A stretch of 64,000 nt of DNA from Caldilineales bacterium (GTDB taxonomy: Bacteria > Chloroflexota > Anaerolineae > J102). The stretch lies in assembly GCA_024102915.1 (NCBI GenBank), contig JAGFJG010000090.1, positions 32,877 through 96,876 of the forward strand, in the 5' to 3' direction. Below, in pieces: positions 17,522 to 24,829 of this stretch; the first letter of the stretch is position 1; each line of letters opens with the position of its first letter. Position numbers and translations under genes: made by a program. The notes under the pieces are model-generated. The model had not been told where the DNA came from. It worked only from the letters and a program-made list of their open reading frames with translations, and searched no databases.

Positions 17522-19537
17522 ATGCAGAAAAAGACAAGTCCAAGACGTAAGATCCGACCCTGGCTTTTCCTGGCGCCCCTGCTGCTGGTCATTTCCGGCC
17601 TGCTGGTATGGGGCAGCCGGGAAACGCCGGTGGCGGCCAAGAGCAACTACCTCACGGCCTTCCGCAATGCCTATCCCGCAATTGCCGGAACACAGTTGGA
17701 CAGTTGCAGCGTGTGCCACACTGATTCGATCCCGACGCTCAATCCCTACGGCGCTGACTATCGCAATCACGGACACAGCTTCCCGGCCATCGCCGCGCTC
17801 GATTCTGACGGCGACGGCTTCGACAATCTGACCGAGATCAACGCCCTTACCTTCCCCGGCAACGCCGCCAGCCAGCCCGGCGCGCAAGCCACGGCCACGC
17901 CGACATCCTCGGCTCCGACCCCGAACAGCCCGACGCCCACGGCTACAGCCACGACAACTGCACCGGGCAATTCTGGCGGTGAATACGAGATCATCGGCTG
18001 GAATGATCTGGGCATGCACTGCATGAACGAATCATTCGCCAATGCCGTGGTGCTGCCGCCCTTCAACACACTCTGGGCGCAGGTCATTCGCAAAGGGTCG
18101 CAACCCGAAATCGTCACCGATGGGGTCGTGATCGAGTACAGCTTTCAGAACAACACCACCAGCGCCGACAAGGTCAATTTCTGGACCTACGCCAAGCAAC
18201 TCTTCGGCGTCGATCTGCCGCCCAATGTGGGGCTCACCGGCGTCGGCTTGAGCGGGAATCTGCACGCGGCGGGCGATCACTTTGTGGTGGAAGGCGTGCC
18301 GCTGACGCCCTATGAGGACGGCAAGCCGCACATTCCGCAGCCTTACCAGCTTGCCGATCTCGTCGCTCGCGATGCTGCGACCGGCGAGGTACTGGCCTCG
18401 ACCACCTTCGTCGCCCCGGTTTCGACCGAAATGAACTGCGACGATTGTCATGGCGATGGCAAGATGGAAGACATCGCCACCGGCAATGTGGAGACGAATA
18501 TCCTGGCCTTGCACGACAAAGAGGAAGGCACGAATCTGATGGGACAGCGGCCAGTGCTCTGCGCCAATTGCCATGGCTCGAATGCCCTGGGCATGTCCGG
18601 CAACCCTGAATTGCCCAACCTCTCGCGGGCAATCCACAGCAAGCACGCGGATGAGGGCGACGATGGTGATGACGATGGCGCGGCTGATGTCGAGGCTGCG
18701 GGAATGAATGCGAGCGCAGACGCGGCTCCCACCTGTTACCAGTGCCATCCCGGTCCTGAAACCGCCTGTTTGCGCGGCGTCATGGCCGAAGCCGGACTGA
18801 CCTGCGAATCCTGCCATGGATCACTGCAAGATGTAGCCAACCCAGCCCGCCAGCCCTGGGTCGATCTGCCCCGTTGCGGCGATTGTCACGACCCCCAATA
18901 TGCCGAGAACCCTGGAAAACTGTTCCGCCAATCGGTCGGGCATGGCGGCCTCTATTGCGAAGCCTGCCACGGCAGCACGCATGCCATCCTGCCCAGCACG
19001 CAGCCGCGCGACAACATCCAAGTGATCCGGTTGCAGGGGTGGGCCGGCACGTTGACAGACTGCCGCGCCTGTCATGGCGACAACATCCCCGACGGCCCTG
19101 GCCCGCACGGCATGGCGAATCCGAACCCGCAACCAAGCCCGACGGCTACGGCGATCGCCACCCAAACTCCCACTACGCAGCCCAGCCTCACCCCAACGGC
19201 CACGGCGACCGCCACCCCCACCAGACAACCGAGTCCTACGCCTACCCGCGTATCGCCCACGGCCACACCGACTCGAACGAAAGCCGCCGCCACGGCGACC
19301 GTCACTCGTACCCCCACCAGGAAGCCCAGCCCTACGCCCACACGCGTATCGCCCACGGCCACGCCGACTCGAACGAAAGTCGCCGCTACACCGACCGTCA
19401 CCCGTACCCCAACCAGAAAGCCCAGCCCTACGGCCACGCCGACTCGAAAGCGGGTGCGCCGCACAGTCACGCCCGATGTCGACGTTGATGGGATCGCACA
19501 GAACTACTACTTCCTGCCCATCATCCGCACCAACTGA
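17522..19537 (+). CDS. Secreted octaheme c-type cytochrome with EF-hand-like loop and TPT-rich stalk
   Basis: 671 aa from ATG 17522 with a GAGGAGG ribosome site. A signal/anchor helix lies at 13-31. Eight CxxCH haem sites are at residues 62, 306, 347, 405, 428, 452, 479 and 514. DSDGDGFDNLTE (94-105) is a calcium-loop-like motif after haem 1. A Thr/Pro linker (121-150) separates the haem-1 domain from the catalytic-like part, which begins with GWNDLGMHCMN (159-169), a motif shared by multihaem proteins of Planctomycetota and Chloroflexota. Residues about 533-650 are a Pro/Thr/Arg stalk including a 32-residue tandem repeat; the end is YYFLPIIRTN. Expected outside the membrane, passing electrons to or from an extracellular partner. 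Controlled from a divergent promoter shared with the ApbE/reductase operon. A strong terminator follows. Redox partner and substrate unknown. Confidence 0.9.
   Translation: MQKKTSPRRKIRPWLFLAPLLLVISGLLVWGSRETPVAAKSNYLTAFRNAYPAIAGTQLDSCSVCHTDSIPTLNPYGADYRNHGHSFPAIAALDSDGDGFDNLTEINALTFPGNAASQPGAQATATPTSSAPTPNSPTPTATATTTAPGNSGGEYEIIGWNDLGMHCMNESFANAVVLPPFNTLWAQVIRKGSQPEIVTDGVVIEYSFQNNTTSADKVNFWTYAKQLFGVDLPPNVGLTGVGLSGNLHAAGDHFVVEGVPLTPYEDGKPHIPQPYQLADLVARDAATGEVLASTTFVAPVSTEMNCDDCHGDGKMEDIATGNVETNILALHDKEEGTNLMGQRPVLCANCHGSNALGMSGNPELPNLSRAIHSKHADEGDDGDDDGAADVEAAGMNASADAAPTCYQCHPGPETACLRGVMAEAGLTCESCHGSLQDVANPARQPWVDLPRCGDCHDPQYAENPGKLFRQSVGHGGLYCEACHGSTHAILPSTQPRDNIQVIRLQGWAGTLTDCRACHGDNIPDGPGPHGMANPNPQPSPTATAIATQTPTTQPSLTPTATATATPTRQPSPTPTRVSPTATPTRTKAAATATVTRTPTRKPSPTPTRVSPTATPTRTKVAATPTVTRTPTRKPSPTATPTRKRVRRTVTPDVDVDGIAQNYYFLPIIRTN
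19229..19433 (+). repeat. 96-bp coding tandem repeat in the cytochrome stalk
   Basis: Two full 96-bp units (19229-19324 and 19325-19420) and the start of a third (from 19421) encode 32-residue Pro/Thr/Arg repeats beginning PSPTPTRVSPTATPTRTK. The two units differ at only a few bases, which indicates recent duplication or homogenisation of the stalk. Confidence 0.85.
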
Positions 19538-19570
19538 CATCGCTCGCCACGATCGAGCAAATTCCAACCA

Positions 19571-19610
19571 GCGACAGCCGTCAGTCCCCCTGACGGCTGT
19601 CGCCTTTTTT
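19571..19610 (+). terminator. Intrinsic terminator of the octaheme cytochrome gene
   Basis: A perfect 14-bp stem (GCGACAGCCGTCAG with its complement) and a 5-nt loop are followed by CTTTTTT, 33 bp after the cytochrome stop. There is no T-run on the other strand, so it acts for the plus-strand gene. Confidence 0.92.
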
Positions 19611-19612
19611 AC

Positions 19613-20512
19613 CTACGCCAATAGCTCGGCCGCCAGCCTCACCGTCTGGAAATGGATATCGACGGTATCCTCAACCAGCCTGGCATACCCGCCCGACATC
19701 GTCACGGCCACCGGCAATCCCGCCTGCCGGCATCGCTCGAACACCATGCGGTCACGTTGGGCCAGACCCGCTTTGCTCAGATTCAGACGGCCGAGCGCAT
19801 CACCGGCGAAAGGGTCGGCCCCGGCCAGATAGATCACCAGATCCGCCTCAAATTGTGCGAAGACTGAATCCAGGCTCTCATCCAATATCCGCAAATACGC
19901 CTCATCTTCCGTGTGATCGGGCAGGGCGACATCCAGATCGCCAGGCTCTTTGTGAAATGGGAAATTCTTGGCGCCGTGGATCGAAAAAGTGAAGACGGCG
20001 GGGTCGGCGGCGAAAATGGCGGCCGTACCGTTGCCCTGATGCACATCGCAATCGATGATGAGTACTCGTTTCGCCCGGCCTTCCGCCTGCATGGCACGTG
20101 CAGCCACCGCCACGTCATTGAACACACAGAAGCCCTGACCGTGATCGGAAAAGGCGTGATGCGTGCCTCCGGCCAGGTTCACGCTCACGCCATCGGCCAG
20201 CGCCGACCGGCATGCGGCCAGCGTGCCGCCCACCGAACGCCGCGAGCGCTCGACCAGTTGCAGCGACCAGGGGAAACCAATACGGCGGACTTCTTGAGCG
20301 CTCAATGCCCCGGTCACGACACGATTCACGTAATCCGACGTGTGCACCCGCAGCAAGGCAAGGTCATCGGCTGCGGCGGGCAAACAAAGCCGGTGCGGCG
20401 GGATCAAATCGGACGCGGCCACGCGCTGTCGCAAAAGCGCATATTTCTGGATAGGAAACCGGTGTTGCGACGGCAGGGGCAGGACGAATTGATCGGAATA
20501 GTAAATATCCAC
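19613..20512 (-). CDS. Histone deacetylase-family (AcuC/HDAC-like) metallohydrolase
   Basis: A 299-aa protein of bacterial class-II-HDAC size. Visible marks: RVHTSDYV near 55-62; NLAGGTHHAF with the catalytic His pair His118-His119; FCVFNDVAVAA; zinc ligands in IDCDVHQGNGTA (Asp156, His158) and in AGADPFAGDALG near 232; and MSGGYA near 270-275 at the position of the usual GGY/transition-state residue. Likely removes acetyl groups from acetyl-lysine, acetylated polyamines or small molecules such as acetoin-pathway metabolites. Sits head-to-head with the rpmH cluster and convergent with the cytochrome gene, apparently monocistronic. Confidence 0.9.
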   Translation of the reverse strand: MDIYYSDQFVLPLPSQHRFPIQKYALLRQRVAASDLIPPHRLCLPAAADDLALLRVHTSDYVNRVVTGALSAQEVRRIGFPWSLQLVERSRRSVGGTLAACRSALADGVSVNLAGGTHHAFSDHGQGFCVFNDVAVAARAMQAEGRAKRVLIIDCDVHQGNGTAAIFAADPAVFTFSIHGAKNFPFHKEPGDLDVALPDHTEDEAYLRILDESLDSVFAQFEADLVIYLAGADPFAGDALGRLNLSKAGLAQRDRMVFERCRQAGLPVAVTMSGGYARLVEDTVDIHFQTVRLAAELLA

Positions 20513-20568
20513 GGCTGATGAGTGTAATCCCTTGTTTTGGCGGCCGCCAGGTTAGGGCGGCATCTATT

Positions 20569-20597
20569 TTGACGCGCGGCATTCCAGACAGTATAAT
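20569..20597 (+). promoter_or_regulatory. Sigma-70-type promoter of the rpmH cluster
   Basis: TTGACG (20569-20574), a 17-bp spacer and TATAAT (20592-20597) lie 114 bp before the rpmH start. Near-perfect consensus and placement. Confidence 0.85.
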
Positions 20598-20610
20598 CAC
20601 ATGTTACGTC

Positions 20611-20638
20611 GGGGGGAGGCCTATTAGCCCCCCTACTT
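20611..20638 (+). promoter_or_regulatory. Leader hairpin with T-run in the rpmH 5' UTR
   Basis: GGGGGG (20611-20616) pairs with CCCCCC (20628-20633) around an 11-nt loop and is followed by TACTTTT. It starts 14 bp after the -10 box, so it would form at the very 5' end of the transcript. It could attenuate transcription or stabilise the mRNA. Confidence 0.45.
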
Positions 20639-20710
20639 TTATGCCAACCAACAGGCGCATGACGTTTTCGGGCGTTGTGACCTGCACATCGATATCGAAG
20701 GACTAGAACC

Positions 20711-20848
20711 ATGACGAAACGAACCTGGCAACCCAAAGTGCGCAAGCGCGCACGCACCCACGGCTTCCGCGCCCGCATGAGCTCTCGCAATGGACGTATC
20801 GTCCTCAAGCGGCGGCGTTTGCGCGGCCGCAAGCGGCTGACCGTCTAA
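20711..20848 (+). CDS. rpmH: Ribosomal protein L34
   Basis: 45 residues, very basic. It begins [19 protein letters not shown] and ends with [10 protein letters not shown], which matches L34 throughout, including the KRxRxHGFRxRM core. It is a component of the 50S subunit. Start ATG 20711 lies behind a GAAGGA ribosome site and a consensus promoter. It heads the conserved rpmH-rnpA-yidD-yidC-jag cluster. In many bacteria dnaA and oriC lie just upstream; here the neighbour is an HDAC-like gene instead. Confidence 0.97.
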   Translation: MTKRTWQPKVRKRARTHGFRARMSSRNGRIVLKRRRLRGRKRLTV

Positions 20849-20869
20849 CCCTGCCCCCCCAAAAGCTCG

Positions 20870-21247
20870 GTGCGTCGCCGTTATCGTCTGCGAGACAGTG
20901 AACGGTTTCAATATGTCCGCCGCCAGGGCGAAAGCCGCAAAGGACGCCTGGTCATCCTGATCTATTTGAAGAATGGGCTTGACCAGAGTCGTTTCGGCTT
21001 TTCGGCCAGCCGTCGTGTCGGCAAGGCCGTGCAACGAAACCGGGCGCGACGACTGATGCGTGAATCAGTGCGATTGCAGTTTCAGGATATTGCTTCCGGC
21101 TGGGACATGATCTTCCTGGCGCGTTCGCACATTGTAGGAGCAAGCTTTTCGCAGGTTGACGCCGACTGTCGGCGTGTATTGCACCAGGCAGGACTATTGA
21201 GACCCGCTGTGAGTTCGGCATCTTCATCCCTCCCGCTCAATGTTTAA
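20870..21247 (+). CDS. rnpA: Ribonuclease P protein component
   Basis: 125 aa from GTG 20870, 21 bp after rpmH. It shows the RnpA pattern: N-terminal [17 protein letters not shown], central [25 protein letters not shown] (the RNR signature contacting the RNase P RNA), and a C-terminal DMIFLARS strand. RnpA assists the catalytic RNA in 5' maturation of tRNA. The last 8 bp overlap the yidD start, an ATGTTTAA arrangement that couples their translation. No Shine-Dalgarno precedes the GTG, which suggests re-initiation after rpmH. Confidence 0.96.
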   Translation: MRRRYRLRDSERFQYVRRQGESRKGRLVILIYLKNGLDQSRFGFSASRRVGKAVQRNRARRLMRESVRLQFQDIASGWDMIFLARSHIVGASFSQVDADCRRVLHQAGLLRPAVSSASSSLPLNV

Positions 21248-21455
21248 AGCATTCGTCCTTGCCTTGATTCGTTTTTACCAGCGTTTCATTTCGCCCGGAC
21301 TGGGAAGCGCCTGTATCTATCAGCCTACCTGTTCACACTACACGTACGAGGCGATAGAAAAGCATGGCGTTTTGCGCGGGGGGTGGCTGGGCGCCAAACG
21401 GATCGCTCGTTGCCATCCTTTTGCCAAGGGCGGCTATGACCCTGTGCCGGATTGA
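21240..21455 (+). CDS. yidD: Membrane protein insertion efficiency factor YidD
   Basis: 71 aa with the complete YidD signature: an amphipathic N-terminal helix ([15 protein letters not shown]), then [15 protein letters not shown] with the conserved cysteines, [15 protein letters not shown], and the GGYDPVP end. YidD is a peripheral inner-membrane protein that aids YidC-dependent insertion. Overlaps rnpA by 8 bp and is separated from yidC by a short repeat-bearing gap. Confidence 0.95.
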   Translation: MFKAFVLALIRFYQRFISPGLGSACIYQPTCSHYTYEAIEKHGVLRGGWLGAKRIARCHPFAKGGYDPVPD

Positions 21456-21471
21456 TGCGTATGTTGGATAT

Positions 21472-21518
21472 TAGGTATTGGGGCAGACGCTCATAGCAAT
21501 ATCTAATGCCCAAAATCC
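21472..21518. repeat. Intergenic inverted-repeat element, ATATTGG type, copy 2
   Basis: The left part (TTGGATATTAGGTATTGGG) and right part (AATATCTAATGCCCAAAATCC, written here only as its type) are imperfect complements made of iterated ATTGG/ATATT units. Lies between yidD and yidC. Confidence 0.6.
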
Positions 21519-21601
21519 GGCATCTTCTTCCCGCCCTCGTACAAAACCCGCTGCTTTTGTCATCCCAATCCCGCCGGTTATTCCGGCGACGGAGTTCCTA
21601 A

Positions 21602-22660
21602 GTGAAATTTACCCGTAAGAGACTCGTCATTCTGGGCTTGCTGCTTCTGGCTGCCGTATTGCTGAGCAGTTGCGGCGGCGTTACAGTTGATCCCGCGACA
21701 GGCGAGGAAGTCTACAATCCCGGCATCTTTGAGATTATCGCTGGACCGCTACGTCAGGCCATCGTCTTTTTCGAAAGCTTGCTCGAACCCTATATCGGCG
21801 CATTGGCCTGGGGCTGGGCGATCATCGTTGTCACGCTGATTATCCGCTTGTTGCTGTTGCCCTTGGGCCTGCGGCAGATGCGTTCGATGCGGGAAGCCTC
21901 GGTCAAGACAAAACAATTACAGCCAGAGATCGACGCCCTGAAGAAGAAATACGGTAAAGACAAGAAGAAGATGCAGGAAGAGCAGATGAAGCTCTACCAG
22001 CAGCACGGGATCACGCAGGCGCAGATGGCGGGCTGTTTGCCCACGCTCTTGCAGATGCCCATCCTTTTCGCCTTCTACTATGCGATTCTGGGGCTGGTTG
22101 TAACCAGCAACTTCAAAGATAATTCGCCATTCTATTTCATTCCCAGCCTGGCATATCCCGAATACCGGTCAGGCTTATCGTGGCTAACCAGCGATTTTTC
22201 GCTGCAAAAGTTAGCCTCGCCCGAAGTCTGGCCCTACCTTGTCCTGCCTGCCATTCTGGCCGTGACTCAGTTTTTCATGACGAGGATGAGCCAAAGCTCG
22301 CAGCCGACCATGGGAAGCAATGATAATCCGGCGGCGGGGATGATGGGTCAAATGTCCATTTTGATGACCGGCATGTTTGTATTCTTCGCGTTGCAAGTGC
22401 CAGCGGGACTGAGTCTGTACTGGGTTGTCGGCAACGTGCTGGCCATGGCGCAGCAGTACTATGTGAATCGCCAAAAGGATCAGTGGGAATCGGCGGCAAG
22501 CCTGACCCCGGCGCTGGCGGCTTCCAGCGCTGGCGGAGCCGACGCCACCATCGATTCCACAGTCGTTTCGAAGAATGGGAATACGGCGTCGCAGGCGATT
22601 GAGGCCAGCGGGGAATCCAGTTCGTCTCAGGCGCGCCGCAAACGCCGCAAGCGCCGCTGA
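21602..22660 (+). CDS. yidC: Membrane protein insertase YidC (lipoprotein form)
   Basis: 352 aa from GTG 21602 with a GGAG site. The N-terminal signal ends in a lipobox (LLSSCGG, Cys24), as in Gram-positive-type YidC without a large periplasmic P1 domain. The 60KD_IMP core has helices near 62-85, a charged cytosolic loop rich in Lys (about 105-125, KKKYGKDKKKMQEEQ), CLPTLLQMPILFAFYYAI near 145-165, then two more helices to 275. The C-terminal tail is Ser/Ala-rich and ends in RRKRRKRR, suited to ribosome binding. It inserts proteins into the membrane alone or with Sec. Its cluster partners are yidD upstream and jag downstream. Confidence 0.95.
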   Translation: MKFTRKRLVILGLLLLAAVLLSSCGGVTVDPATGEEVYNPGIFEIIAGPLRQAIVFFESLLEPYIGALAWGWAIIVVTLIIRLLLLPLGLRQMRSMREASVKTKQLQPEIDALKKKYGKDKKKMQEEQMKLYQQHGITQAQMAGCLPTLLQMPILFAFYYAILGLVVTSNFKDNSPFYFIPSLAYPEYRSGLSWLTSDFSLQKLASPEVWPYLVLPAILAVTQFFMTRMSQSSQPTMGSNDNPAAGMMGQMSILMTGMFVFFALQVPAGLSLYWVVGNVLAMAQQYYVNRQKDQWESAASLTPALAASSAGGADATIDSTVVSKNGNTASQAIEASGESSSSQARRKRRKRR

Positions 22661-22745
22661 TCGTTGTAACGCACTCCGTTCTGTCTATATTCAAGACACA
22701 CTGGCGTGAAAAGACGACGCCAGTCTTGCATCCATTGGAGGCTTT

Positions 22746-23555
22746 ATGCCTGAGTATTCTGGCCGCACTGTGAATGAAGCAATCGAAACCGGTCTGCAAG
22801 AATTGAACCTGAGTGAGAGTGATGCCGAAATCACCGTCCTGGAAGAAGGGCATACCGGCGTTTTCGGATTAGGCTCCAAACCTGCATTGGTGCGGGTGCA
22901 ACCGAAAGGCGCGGAAAAAATCGCTCAGACGGAACCTCAAATCACCCCGCCGGCGGAAAAGACCCAACCGGCATCGCAGCCTCAAGCTTCGCTTGACGAA
23001 GAACCAGTCGCAGCGGCTGAAGAGGAGGATGTCGAACCCGCCATTGACGGCCCGGTTGAATCGATGCCCACAGGTGAGGGTGAGCAACCCGAAGCGTTGA
23101 GAGAGGCGGCGGTTTTTCTGCAGAATATGCTCGATCTCATGGGATTGAATACCCGTGTCGAGGCATCGGTGCTGCCGCCCGACGAAGAGGATGATCGAGA
23201 CAGCTATTATCTAAACATCGCCGGAGATGATCTGGGTATTCTGATCGGACGGCGGGGGGAAACCCTGGACGCTATTCAATACCTGGTCAGGATGGTCACC
23301 CACCGCCATGCGCGCCGCTGGCCCATCGTGGAGGTCGATGTCGAGCATTACAAACAGCGTCGCGAACTCAGTCTGGAACGTCTGGCGACATCGATGGCCG
23401 ACAAAGCCGTGCGCGAGCAGCGCACGATTGTGCTCGAAGCCATGCCCGCGCGTGAACGCCGATTGGTTCACATCGCCCTGCGTGATCGTCCCGATGTCTT
23501 TACACAGAGCATAGGTGAGGGCGAGAACCGCAAAGTCACCATAGTGCCCAGCTAG
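22746..23555 (+). CDS. jag: Jag/KhpB RNA-binding protein
   Basis: 269 aa from ATG 22746 with a TTGGAGG ribosome site. The Jag-N domain (1-52) carries GRTVNEAIETGL and GHTGVFGLGSKPA. An acidic, probably disordered linker follows (about 55-120). The KH domain has GILIGRRGETLDAIQYLV (near 160-178). The R3H domain at the C-terminus has YKQRRELSLERLA and MPARERRLVHIAL. The protein binds RNA and in other bacteria works with KhpA and YidC-linked envelope growth. A strong terminator follows the gene and closes the cluster. Confidence 0.94.
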   Translation: MPEYSGRTVNEAIETGLQELNLSESDAEITVLEEGHTGVFGLGSKPALVRVQPKGAEKIAQTEPQITPPAEKTQPASQPQASLDEEPVAAAEEEDVEPAIDGPVESMPTGEGEQPEALREAAVFLQNMLDLMGLNTRVEASVLPPDEEDDRDSYYLNIAGDDLGILIGRRGETLDAIQYLVRMVTHRHARRWPIVEVDVEHYKQRRELSLERLATSMADKAVREQRTIVLEAMPARERRLVHIALRDRPDVFTQSIGEGENRKVTIVPS

Positions 23556-23595
23556 CGCACAACTACGGCCCTCCTCGAAGCGTCGAAAAAATGTC

Positions 23596-23625
23596 GAACC
23601 TCCCCCGCCGGGAGGTTCCTTTTTT
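23596..23625 (+). terminator. Intrinsic terminator of the rpmH-jag cluster
   Basis: GAACCTCCC and GGGAGGTTC form a perfect 9-bp stem around CCGCC, followed by CTTTTTT, 40 bp after the jag stop. Confidence 0.92.
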
Positions 23626-23658
23626 GAGACACGATTAGCTTCCACACCGTCCTCCGCA

Positions 23659-23664
23659 TATAAT
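23659..23664 (+). promoter_or_regulatory. TATAAT box 6 bp before a GTG start (possible leaderless mRNA)
   Basis: A perfect TATAAT lies at 23659-23664, and the glycosyltransferase start GTG is at 23671. Transcription would start at or next to that codon. No Shine-Dalgarno is present. The -35 region (TTAGCT at 23635, 18-bp spacer) is weak. Confidence 0.5.
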
Positions 23665-23670
23665 ATTCTG

Positions 23671-24828
23671 GTGTCTGCCAACTCAGCCAACCATCTTCAA
23701 CCCCGTGTTGGCATCATAGCCACGCTTCTCTCCACCGCTGCAACCTACCGTGGCGCCGGCATCCACATTTACAGCCGTCAGCTTCTCCAACATCTGGTAG
23801 AACGCGAGCGGCGCATCTCGTTTACCGCATTCGTGAGCGATGATGCTTACCCGCCCCCCCCAGGTTTGTCGCTCGTGCGTTCCGCCCATTTAACCCGAAG
23901 CCGCCTGGGCCGCATTATTTGGGAACAGACGGCGCTGCCTTTTCTGGCAAGAAGCAGGCAAATCGATCTCTGGCACGGCCTGGCGTATGCCCTCCCCCTG
24001 ACCAGCGCTCGACCGGGCGTTGTCACCATCCATGATCTCAGCTTCTTACGCTATCCCCAGGCTTTTAACGCCAGCAACCGACTCTATCTGTCTCGCATTA
24101 CCGCGCTGAGTAGCCGCCGCGCCCAACGCGTCATCGCTGTTTCTGAAGCGACCGCCGGGGAAGTGCACGAACTTCTGGGCGTGCCTCGCAACAGGATCGA
24201 CGTAGTCTACAACGGCGTTGATGATGATTTTTCGACCCGACCCGCTGTGGAGATTGAAACGTATCGGGAACAGGCAGGCTGGCCGCAGCGTTTTATTCTC
24301 AGCGTCGGAACGTTGGAACCGCGTAAGAATTACCCCTCTCTCCTTCGAGCCTATGCGTTATATCGTCAAATGAGTTCACATCCCCTGCCGCTTCTAATCG
24401 GCGGCGGCAAAGGCTGGCGCTACGAAGAAGTCTACAAACTTCAGAGCGAACTGCGACTCGAAGAGAGTGTGCGGTTCCTGGGCTATGTGGCGCCGGAGCA
24501 ACTCCCCTGGCTTTACAACGCCGCCCAACTGTTTGTCTATCCCTCTCTGTACGAGGGATTTGGGCTGCCTGTGGCGGAGGCGATGGCATGCGGCACGCCT
24601 GTGATCACCAGCACTGAGAGCAGTTTGCCTGAGGTGGCTGGCGATGCGGCGCTGATTGTTTCGCCATATGAGGTCGAAGAAATGGCCGTCGCCATGCGCG
24701 ACATCCTGAGCGACGACGCACGCAGACAATCGATGATTACGGCCGGGCTGGAGCAATCCAGACAATTCCACTGGTCCCGGACGGCTGCCCAGACGGCGGA
24801 AATCTACCAGCGCGTCGGCGGGTGGTGA
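23671..24828 (+). CDS. GT4-family glycosyltransferase
   Basis: A 385-aa GT-B enzyme. The N-terminal domain includes IDLWHGLAYALPL and TIHDLSFLRYP. The C-terminal nucleotide-sugar domain has FILSVGTLEPRKNY (about 210), VRFLGYVAPEQLPWLY, and the family EX7E motif EGFGLPVAE within YPSLYEGFGLPVAEAMA (about 292-308). Retaining GT4 enzymes add sugars such as mannose from GDP- or UDP-donors during polysaccharide assembly at the inner face of the membrane. Its stop is 1 bp from the start of the polyprenyl glycosylphosphotransferase, so the two are co-transcribed and probably act in one exopolysaccharide pathway. The start may be leaderless. Confidence 0.9.
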   Translation: MSANSANHLQPRVGIIATLLSTAATYRGAGIHIYSRQLLQHLVERERRISFTAFVSDDAYPPPPGLSLVRSAHLTRSRLGRIIWEQTALPFLARSRQIDLWHGLAYALPLTSARPGVVTIHDLSFLRYPQAFNASNRLYLSRITALSSRRAQRVIAVSEATAGEVHELLGVPRNRIDVVYNGVDDDFSTRPAVEIETYREQAGWPQRFILSVGTLEPRKNYPSLLRAYALYRQMSSHPLPLLIGGGKGWRYEEVYKLQSELRLEESVRFLGYVAPEQLPWLYNAAQLFVYPSLYEGFGLPVAEAMACGTPVITSTESSLPEVAGDAALIVSPYEVEEMAVAMRDILSDDARRQSMITAGLEQSRQFHWSRTAAQTAEIYQRVGGW

Positions 24829-24829
24829 T

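Noticed and set aside
19229..19433. CRISPR-like regular repeats
   Set aside because: Period 96 bp, in frame within the cytochrome gene, and contiguous without spacers.
20513..20710. Chromosome origin beside rpmH
   Set aside because: No TTATNCACA-like DnaA box cluster and no AT-rich unwinding region were seen, and dnaA is absent.
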